Positions 58,265-64,000 of a stretch of DNA of 64,000 nucleotides are shown piece by piece. The position numbers were made by a program, and so were the translations under genes. The notes beneath the pieces are model-generated. The model had not been told where the DNA came from, did no database searches, and saw only the letters and a list, made by a program, of their open reading frames with translations. Numbering within the stretch: position 1 is the stretch's first letter; the number at the start of each line of letters is the position of its first letter. Source of the stretch: Ovis canadensis (Eukaryota > Chordata > Mammalia > Artiodactyla > Bovidae); assembly GCF_042477335.2 (NCBI RefSeq), contig NC_091264.1, positions 37,186,886 through 37,250,885 on the forward strand, read 5' to 3'.

Positions 58265-58392
58265 GCTGGGAGTTCCCTGGTGGCCAAGTGGATAGGATTT
58301 GGTGTTTTCACTGCCATGGTCTGGATTCAATCCCCAGTCAGGGAACTGAGATCCTGCAAGATATAGCATGGGCAAAATAGAAAACAAACAAA
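58265..58392 (+). repeat. CHR-type SINE
   Basis: Forward copy from GGGAGTTCCCTGGTGGCCAA through CCCAGTCAGGGAACTGAG to an A-rich end. Confidence 0.85.
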
Positions 58393-59208
58393 AATCAAAC
58401 TTTGCTACAATTATAAAATTTAAGGACAAATAAAGTGTCCTAAACCTGTAGAGCAAAGATATTTCAATCAGGAGTCAGAATAAGCTTAGAACAGGAGCAG
58501 AGCTGCCCTGAGCTGAGCCTTTCACTCATAAAGTGATCAAGTTACATGGAGACTTTTGGTTTTCTGGTATCTTTGGGTGATTTGGGTGGATAGATGGAGA
58601 AAAATAAATCTTTTATGCTAACGAAAACTAGTGTGCCTTTTTGACAAAAGTGACATGCTTCTTGTTCTTCAAGTATCAAGAAATGTGAAAGTTTCTTTAG
58701 CTATTGGTAAATCCATGAAAAAAGCATCCCACATGTCCTAAAGAGTGGAGGATTTGTGTAAAGTACTGCCCGATCTATCAGGTTTACCTGAAACAGTTTC
58801 CAAAAACCTATGCTCTCAGGAAAAACGTGGGAATATAGGTTCAAGTATAAAGATTAGATTCTTAGTCTAAAGAAGCTGGGTGTGAAATTTCTAATTCAAT
58901 TTCTCCACCAAAAAAAAAAATTAGTTATTAAATATACTTAAAACAGGGGGAAGAATTTCTATGCCATGTATGACTTGTTTTCTCTTCCTTTTCAGAGTAT
59001 ATGCTGTTTGACTTTGGTAGACTCTATCCTGAGGTTGATTTTCAGTGAGAGGGTATTAGCATGTGAAGTGGAATTGAGTGGTTGAGAGCTGGTTTGCTTG
59101 CAGGAGCACTGAAAATTCTGCCATGTGACTAATATGCAACATCAGCCACAGAAATATTAGTAGGAACCGGATAGCATGACTGCTAGAGTGAGTTCTTTTA
59201 AAAATTGT
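58393..59208. other. Intergenic DNA, no gene seen
   Basis: AT-rich; a poly-A run is at about 58,911-58,921. Confidence 0.35.
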
Positions 59209-60075
59209 TTTGTTGTTTAGTCGCTCAGTTGTGTTGGACTTTTTGCAACCCCATGTATGGCAGCATGCCAGGCTTCCCTGTTCTTTACCATCTCCCTGAG
59301 CCTGCTCAAACTCATGTCCATTGATTGGTGGTGCCATTCAACCATCTCACCCTCTTTTGTCCCCTTCTCCTCCTGCCTTCAATCTTTCCCAGCATCAGGG
59401 ACTTTTTCAGTGAGTCAGTTCCTCCCATCACGTGGCCAAAGTATTGGAATTTCAGCTTCAGCATCAGTCCTTCCAATGAATATTCAGGATTGATTTCCTT
59501 TAAGATTGACTGATTTGATCTCCTTGCAGTCCAAGGGACTCTCAAGAGTCTTCTCCAACACCACATCTCAAAAGCATTAATTTTTCAGTGCTCAGCCTTC
59601 TTTGTGGTCCAACTCTCTCATCCATACATGGCTACCAGACAAACCATAGTTTTGACAAGATGGACCTTTATCAACAAAGTAATATCTCTGCTTTTTAATA
59701 TGCTGTCTAGTTCGGTCATAGCTTTTCTTCCAAGGAGCAAGTGTCTTTTAATTTTATGGCTGCAGTCACCATCTGCAGTAATTCTGGAGCCCAATAAAAT
59801 AAAGTCTGTCACTATTTCCATTGTTTCCCCATCTATTTGCCATGAAGTGATGGGACTAGATGCCATGATCTTAGTTTTTTGAACGTTAGTTTTAAGCCAG
59901 CTTTTTCATGCTCCTTTTTTACTCTCATCAAGAGGTTCTTTAGTTCCTCTTCTCCTTCTGCCATAAGGGTGGTGTCATCTACATATCTGAGGTTATTGAT
60001 ATTTCTCCCTGCAAGCTTGACTCCAACTTATGCTTCATCCAGCCCACCGTTTCATATGATGTACTCTGCATTTAA
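59209..60075 (-). mobile_element. BovB LINE 3' portion
   Basis: Reverse copy from TTGTTTAGTCGCTCAGTTGT. Minus-strand remnants include [12 protein letters not shown] and I-D-G-E-T-M-E-I-V-T-D-F. Confidence 0.93.
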
Positions 60076-60094
60076 GACTGCGATAGTCTTTAAT

Positions 60095-60310
60095 GGGTCT
60101 TCCTAGGTGGCACTAGTGTTAAAGAACCATCCTGCCAATTCAAGAGATGCGAGAGAGTCAAGTTCAATCCCTGGGTCAGGAAGATCCCCTCAAGGAGGGC
60201 ATGGTAATCCGCTCTAGGATTTTTGCCTGGACAATCCCATGGACAGAGGAGTCTGGTGCGTTAGAGTCAAATGGGTCACAAAGAGTCGGACACAACTAAA
60301 ATGCCTTAGC
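60095..60310 (+). repeat. Bov-tA-type SINE
   Basis: Forward copy from GGGTCTTCCTAGGTGGCACT to GTCGGACACAACTAAAATGC. Confidence 0.88.
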
Positions 60311-62069
60311 AGGCACGCAGTCTTTAATGAATAAAGAATGCTTATTTGAAAAAGTTCATTGAAAAAGTTGGTTAAGATTAGTTAGCGAGGGGTTCATGAA
60401 TGTTGATAATTTTTGAGCTGAACTTTGCAGGAGCCATAAACGTGGTTTAATGGAGGTGAGGAAAATCCCATTCCCATTGAGACCAATTACAAAAGAGAAA
60501 TGGGTACTTAGGTGAGTGGAGAAGGGCAATTTCTGGTAAGTAAGTGCATGACAGAGAAAGAAGAGAATTATTCCAGCACATTTTGTGCATTTGAGGAGTT
60601 CAGAGCTCTACTACTAGAACAGGTAAATCCAAAGCTTTATCTTCTCACAGCAGCCTTGGATTTATAATAATTGGCAGTTTGTTCTTCCTTGAGGCCTGCT
60701 TCCAACTCCATACAATGTCTCTGTGTCCCAGAAAGATGGAAATCCATGTGAAGCATTGATTAATCTTCCTTTGCGTATAATTTTCCTGAGCTCACCGTGT
60801 CCTCCTTTCAAAGGTCAGCTGATGGCTGTTTGGGCCTTGCTGGCTCATTGTTCTTTAAGCACGTGGTTCTTTGTCAAATCTTAATCCCCCTTAACTTAAG
60901 GCCCAAGGAATAAAGATATCAATTTAGTGATTTATCCCTCTAGCACTGGTTCCTTACTCTTTGGCATATGACTTTTTCATGTTAGTTTTAATAATTCACT
61001 GATGTTCAAAGGTCATCTCTGACTCAAAAGAAGCCAGTCCTGTGGCTCTGAGACTGTATTTATTTCTCAATCAGAAAAACACCTCATCTGCCTTCAAAAT
61101 GGAGTGTATAGATTAACTACGGTTGTCTATTATTATTCCTACCTTTTTAAGCTTAACAATTATTCCTAAAATACTCAAAAAATCAAAGCAATCTAGCCTT
61201 CATTATGTTAAATAGTTCTACTCTGGGATTTTATTGTTTCTTTTAAGTTACACAAAATTGAAAGTAACCTATGTTCATTTCATTTTAATCATGAGCAAAA
61301 GAAAGAGTTCTTGCAACACTGGGATCCTTGCCTGGGAAGAGAAAACAGACTATAATTATAGATTTGTGCATATAGATAACTAGGGCTAATCCCTCTGTGT
61401 GATATGAGATCATGTTATTTACTCAAGAGATACTGTCCTTGGCAAATTTCTTTCTTATATTTGGTAAAGAAACATCTCTTCTGCCTGATGGATTATATTT
61501 ATATTTTTAGGTATAATCATCACTGCTGTCCTGTCTTGAGTTGGCTCTCCAGCTATTCTTGGCTATTTATCTGTGTATTTCTTGAAGGATACCCTTAGCC
61601 TAGGGAAACATTTGAAAGTAGGATACTACTTTTATAGCCATGGATCTCAATGTTAGTACTAAGCCACCTTTCAACTCACCCATTGCTCCTCTTTAAATAA
61701 ATTGCCTGATCTTTTTTTTTTTTTTTGTAAACTTTCGCTCTACCAGCTCCAAACTCTGAAGAGTTCTCTTCAACTAATAGTACCTGTGCTTCCTTTAAAA
61801 ACCACATCACTCCTACTTGGTGAGGCTCCAATCACATGGGACCTCCTAATGCTTCCTAATGAAAGCTCTAATAATAGAAAACTATGACTATATTCATTTC
61901 ACAGTGGAGGCTTAGAAAAGTTAAACAACTCAAGATCATATAGCTAATAGATAGGAAAAGTTGAAAGTTATACTCTATTCTTACTTCCAAATTTAATTAT
62001 TATTGTCATCATTGCTATTAAAATTATTTTTCATGTTTGCTAAATATCTTCTCTCCTCTCAAATAAAAC
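60311..62069. other. Intergenic DNA, no gene seen
   Basis: Searched on both strands for CRISP exons and cysteine-rich small genes; none found. A poly-T run lies at 61,712-61,725. Confidence 0.35.
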
Positions 62070-62155
62070 ACTTTGTTGTTCAGTCACTAAATCATGTCGG
62101 ACCCTTTGGGACCCTGTTGGCTGCAGCATGCCAGGCTTTCCTGTCCTTAAACATA
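62070..62155 (-). repeat. BovB/SINE tail fragment
   Basis: GTTGTTCAGTCACTAAATCATG to CCAGGCTTTCCTGTCC, a shared 3'-end block. Confidence 0.65.
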
Positions 62156-62220
62156 AAATATGAGGCTGTCTTATTTGTAACTAATTTTTTAGGATTTCCA
62201 TCATTAATTGCAGGGAAGAA

Positions 62221-62250
62221 TAGGTTTTTTTGTTTGTTTGTTTGTTTTGT
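62221..62250 (+). repeat. (TTTG)n microsatellite
   Basis: About five TTTG units within a T-rich run. Confidence 0.85.
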
Positions 62251-62334
62251 CTTTAGACCTTTAGTTGAATGTAGCTTGATCCTTGAACCTTTTCTTCTGA
62301 GGTTCCAGCCAGTCCTAAATAGGAATTACTAGAA

Positions 62335-62846
62335 TCAGTTCAGTTCAGTTCAGTCACTCAGTTGTGTCCAACTCTTTGAGACCCCATGGACCACAGCATG
62401 CCAGGCCTCCCTGTCCATCACCAACTCCTGGAGTCCACCCAAACCTATGTCCATCAAGTCAATGATGCCATCCAACCATCTCATCCTCTGTCGTCCCTTT
62501 CTCCTCTTGCCCTCAATCTTTCCCAGCATCAGGGTCTTTTCCAATGAGTCAGATCTTCGCATACTGAATCTCAAAGTATTGGAGTTTCAGCCTCAACATC
62601 AGTCCTTCCAATGAACACCCAGGACTGATCTCCTTTAAGATGGACTGGTTGGATTTCCTTGCAGTCCAAGGGACTCTCAAGAGCCTTCTCCAACACCACA
62701 GTTCAAAAGCATCAATTCTTTGGTGCTCAGCTTTCTTTATAGTCCAACTCTCACATCCATACATGACCACTGGAAAAACCATAGCCTTGACTAGATGGAC
62801 CTTTGTTGTGAAGTAATGTCTCTGCTTTTTAATATGTTGTCTAGAT
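62335..62846 (-). mobile_element. BovB LINE 3' fragment
   Basis: Reverse copy from AGTTCAGTTCAGTTCAGTCA. The minus strand encodes [16 protein letters not shown]. Confidence 0.93.
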
Positions 62847-63184
62847 TATTACTAGAATGGAAGTATCTAATTGTTCCTGGATTTGATATGCAACTATATG
62901 TTACAAAATAATAAAATTTCATTGTGAAATACATCAGAATTTAATTAGAACCATAATGTATCAGTGATTGAAAGCACACTAAATTTAAGTTTCATCTGAT
63001 TTCTAACTCAAAGCCTAGCATAGGAGAACACACTGTCCTTTGTGTCTCTTTACAGTAAACACAGAGATACTAGAAATTTCCTGCTCTTGAAATTATTTGA
63101 TACAGTATGGGCTTTGTAATTCTTCATAACTTGCTTTAGTGGGGATATATTTGCTTTTCTTATTGGCTTAAAACTCAAAACTTG

Positions 63185-63880
63185 GCTTAAGACTCAACAT
63201 TCAGAAAGCTAAGATCATCGCATTTGGACCTATCACTTCATGGCAAATAGGTGGGGAAATAGTGGAAACGGTGACAGACTTTATTTTCTTGGGCTCCAAA
63301 ATCACTGCAGATGGTGACTGAAGCCATGAAATTAAAAGACGCTTACTCCTTGGATGAAAAATTATGACCAACTTACACAGCATATTAAAAAGCAGAGACA
63401 TTACTTTGCCAACAAAAGTCTAGTCAAAGCTACAGTTTTTCCAGTAGTCATGTGTAGATATGAGAGAGTTGGATTATAATGAAAGCTGAGCACTGAAGAT
63501 TTGATGCTTTTGAACTGTGGTGTTGGAGAAGACTCTTGAGAGTCCCTTGGACTGCAAGGAGATCCAACCAGTCCATCCTAAAGGAAATCAGTCCTGAATA
63601 TTTATTGGAAGGACTGATGCTGAAGCTGAAGCTCCACTACTTCGGCCACCTGATGGGAAGAACTGACTCATTTGAAAAGACCCTGATGCTGGGAAAGATT
63701 GAAGGCAGGAGGAGAAGGGGACGACAGAGGATGAGATAGTTGGATGGCATCACCGACTCAATGGGCATGAATGTGAGTAAACTCTGGGAGTTGGTGACGG
63801 ACAGGGAGGCCTTCAGTGCTACAGTTCATGAGGTCACAAACAGTCAGACCTGACTGAGCGACTGAACTGAACTGAACTGC
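63185..63880 (+). mobile_element. BovB LINE 3' portion
   Basis: Forward copy with I-T-S-W-Q-I-G-G-E and [12 protein letters not shown] remnants, ending GACTGAACTGAACTGAACTG. It is opposite in orientation to the copy 340 bp upstream. Confidence 0.93.
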
Positions 63881-64000
63881 TTTGCTTTTCTCACTTGACA
63901 TTGCTCCAAAGTAGATTTTGCTTATGAATTTTACTAATATGTAAATTATGTTTTGAATGTAGAGGTCCCAATCAGGAGATTAGATATGCTGGCAGATGTC

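Noticed and set aside
60311-62069. Possible beta-defensin genes, which neighbour CRISP1 in mammals.
   Set aside because: No six-cysteine defensin spacing was found on either strand in this or the other unique stretches.
1-64000. CRISPR arrays, phage or bacterial operons.
   Set aside because: No regularly spaced direct repeats, no Shine-Dalgarno-led gene runs. All structure is that of a mammalian chromosome.

Overview
This is genomic DNA of a ruminant, most likely a bovid. The evidence is dozens of Bov-tA/BOV-A2 and CHR-type tRNA-Glu-derived SINEs, nine or more BovB LINE pieces, artiodactyl L1 ends, and split genes with GT-AG introns and AT-rich introns. The sequence alone does not separate cattle, buffalo, sheep or goat. 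The gene content matches the mammalian CRISP cluster (human 6p12, cattle chromosome 23 by general knowledge).

The only complete protein-coding gene is a cysteine-rich secretory protein on the minus strand. Seven coding exons (32,763 down to 20,994), each with usable splice sites and matching phases, join into one open frame of 244 codons plus stop. The parts are signal peptide, CAP domain, hinge and ion-channel-regulatory (ICR) domain, with 16 cysteines and all four CAP-tetrad residues. A 38-nt leader exon at 42,689-42,726 lies upstream and resembles the leader exon of human CRISP3. A second, paralogous leader exon sits at 6,165-6,201, also on the minus strand. It belongs to another CRISP gene whose body lies beyond the left edge. 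At least 3 kb around the two leader exons is paralogous. A small CpG-rich block at 10.9-11.2 kb carries an E-box, CRE, CCAAT and GC-box and a strong splice donor facing the left leader exon. It is a candidate promoter and first exon for that gene.

Layout: 1-5,089 is the 3' part of a class II (betaretrovirus-like) endogenous retrovirus, antisense to the left CRISP gene. Its dUTPase, protease and reverse transcriptase half is strikingly G-poor and riddled with stops. From about 2,000 the integrase, env and LTR have normal composition. 5.2-20.9 kb is SINE/BovB/L1-rich and includes an L1 with a 5' inversion nested in a SINE target site. 21-42.7 kb is the CRISP3-like gene, with a decayed mariner split by a SINE in intron 2. 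42.7-64 kb is repeat-rich flank. It holds a 7SK RNA pseudogene abutting an LTR, a fairly long BovB, several inverted BovB pairs, a SINE carrying an 18-bp templated insertion, and one cysteine-rich candidate exon of unknown identity.

No tRNA, rRNA, CRISPR array or bacterial feature was seen. SINE and LINE borders were placed by eye and may be off by several bases.
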